A stretch of 6,619 nucleotides of DNA from Casimicrobiaceae bacterium (GTDB lineage Bacteria; Pseudomonadota; Gammaproteobacteria; Burkholderiales; Casimicrobiaceae), in contig CATPAO010000243.1 of NCBI GenBank assembly GCA_955652025.1, positions 1 through 6,619 of the forward strand, given 5' to 3'. Numbering within the stretch: position 1 is the stretch's first letter; each line of letters opens with the position of its first letter. Below, piece after piece: positions 5,371-6,619 of this stretch. Below the pieces are notes generated by a model, which searched no databases, was not told the origin of the DNA, and saw nothing but the letters and a program-made list of their open reading frames with translations. Position numbers and translations under genes: made by a program.

Positions 5371-6619
5371 GTGCGTCTGCATGCGCAATCGGCGCTCCTC
5401 CCCGGCGGCTGGGTGGCCGACGTCGCGATCGAAATCGACGCGTCGGGGATGATCGAGAGCGTTCGGCCGGGAATCAGCGTCGATGGCGCAGAAGTGCTGG
5501 CGGGTCCCGCTGTTCCCGCCATGCCGAACGTCCATTCGCACGCGTTCCAGCGCGCGCTGGCCGGCCGGACCGGGCGCACGTCGCCCGAGCACGGTGACTC
5601 GTTTTGGACCTGGCGCCAGGCGATGTATGCCTTTCTCGATCGCGTCGACGCCGACACATTCGGCGCGATCGCGGCGCAAGCGTACGTCGAGATGACGAAG
5701 GCCGGCTACGCGAGCGTCGCGGAGTTTCACTATGTCCATCACGATCCGGCGGGACAGCCTTATGCCGATCACGCGGAGCTCGCTTGGCGCATCGTCGCTG
5801 CGGCGCAGGAAGCGGGACTCAACCTGACGCTGCTGCCGGTGTTCTACGCGCATGCGGGCTTCGGCGGCACGCCGGCCGCGCCGGAACAGCGGCGATTCGT
5901 GCATACGCTCGCCACGTACGAGCAACTCGTCGAGACATTAGTCGCTGCGATGCCCGAGCAGGGATTCGTCGTCGGCGTGGCACCACACAGCCTGCGTGCG
6001 GTCACGGCGGAAGAGCTCGGTCACGTGGTGTGCCTGGCGCCGGCGAGCGCGCCGATTCACATTCACGCGGCCGAGCAGTCGAAGGAGATCGAAGAGTGTT
6101 ACGCGTGGAGTCGAATGCGCCCGGTCGAGTGGCTGCTGACGCAGGCCAACATCGATGCGCGCTGGTGCGTCGTCCACGCGACGCACATGACCGATCGCGA
6201 GGTCGGCGGACTCGCGCATAGCGGTGCGGTCGCCGGTCTCGCGCCGACGACCGAAGCCGACTTGGGTGACGGCACGTTCCCGGGCGAGGCATTCGTTGCG
6301 GCGGGCGGCGCGCTCGGCATCGGCAGCGATTCGAACACGATCATCGATCCGTTCGCCGAATTGCGACAGCTCGAGTGGTCGCAGCGCGTTCGGCTGCGTC
6401 GGCGCAACATCTTGGGCGGCGCCGGCGGCTTGTCGCTCGGCACCTCGCTGTGGTTGCGGGCGGCCGGTGGCGGCGCGCGAGCGCTGGCGCAGAAAACCGG
6501 CGCGATCGCGGTCGGCTATCGCGCCGATCTCGTCGTCCTCGACGCCGACGATCCGGCCCTGGTGGCGCAAGCGCCCGAGACTACGCTCGATGCCGCGATT
6601 TTCGGACCCTGTCGAAGGC
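5371..6619 (+). CDS. hutF: Formimidoylglutamate deiminase, 3' end outside the window
   Basis: 416 codons, open to the window edge, of an amidohydrolase-superfamily enzyme that hydrolyses N-formimidoyl-L-glutamate to N-formyl-L-glutamate and ammonia, step four of the five-step histidine pathway; HutG then releases formate and glutamate. Metal and catalytic residues are in place: His55 and His57 in PNVHSHAFQR (52-61), HIHAAEQ (230-236) with His232 and Glu235, His269 in VVHATHMT (267-274), and Asp322 in GIGSDSNTIIDP (318-329). Other family patterns are FWTWRQAMYAFL (78-89) and AEFHYVHHDP (117-126). Full-length HutF is about 450 residues, so some 35-40 C-terminal residues are missing. The GTG at 5371 gives the usual distance to ALLPGGW; a TTG at 5365, overlapping the hutD stop, would add two residues. 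No stop or frameshift was found on reading the whole frame. A hutG gene is the natural expectation just downstream. Confidence 0.95.
   Translation, partial: MRLHAQSALLPGGWVADVAIEIDASGMIESVRPGISVDGAEVLAGPAVPAMPNVHSHAFQRALAGRTGRTSPEHGDSFWTWRQAMYAFLDRVDADTFGAIAAQAYVEMTKAGYASVAEFHYVHHDPAGQPYADHAELAWRIVAAAQEAGLNLTLLPVFYAHAGFGGTPAAPEQRRFVHTLATYEQLVETLVAAMPEQGFVVGVAPHSLRAVTAEELGHVVCLAPASAPIHIHAAEQSKEIEECYAWSRMRPVEWLLTQANIDARWCVVHATHMTDREVGGLAHSGAVAGLAPTTEADLGDGTFPGEAFVAAGGALGIGSDSNTIIDPFAELRQLEWSQRVRLRRRNILGGAGGLSLGTSLWLRAAGGGARALAQKTGAIAVGYRADLVVLDADDPALVAQAPETTLDAAIFGPCRR

Noticed and set aside
1..6619. CRISPR arrays, tRNA or rRNA genes, insertion sequences or prophage genes
   Set aside because: No regularly spaced repeats, no tRNA-like cloverleaf, no transposase or integrase frame was seen; the window is ordinary metabolic and transport genes.

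Overview
The window is a GC-rich bacterial chromosome segment. It reads as a betaproteobacterium, most likely of the order Burkholderiales. Three things point there: the ribosomal protein L17 tail, a DUF5329-type exported protein, and above all a repeat of the type scattered between genes in Burkholderiales (about 2794-2885). The rank is inferred from remembered family patterns, not from a search.

Layout. The left edge (1-324) is the 3' end of rplQ, the last gene of the alpha ribosomal protein operon, closed by a textbook intrinsic terminator (353-376). A short gap holding a bulged hairpin leads to galE (477-1484, +), a UDP-glucose 4-epimerase. On the other strand, converging on galE, lies a small secreted protein of unknown function (1507-1911). 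Upstream of it on the same strand is a three-gene ABC importer of the nitrate/sulfonate/taurine type, transcribed leftwards in the order binding protein (3721-4665), permease (2902-3675), ATPase (1988-2776). From a shared intergenic region (4666-4768) two histidine-utilisation genes run rightwards: hutD (4769-5368), then hutF (5371 to the window end, 3' truncated).

How the genes fit together. HutF deiminates formimidoyl-glutamate to formyl-glutamate, which marks the five-step histidine degradation route that releases a second ammonia. HutD is a cupin-fold protein that travels with hut genes. The importer is divergently promoted from the same roughly 100 bp, so it probably feeds this pathway with histidine, urocanate or a related compound. 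That assignment rests on position only, because the importer belongs to a family whose substrates cannot be read from sequence alone.

No strikingly new system is visible. The points most worth a second look are: a Burkholderiales-type repeat inside the importer operon, where the loss of one G from a run of seven would fuse a 36-residue leader to the ATPase; the importer-hut linkage; and a cysteine at the GalE gatekeeper position that predicts activity on N-acetylated sugars.
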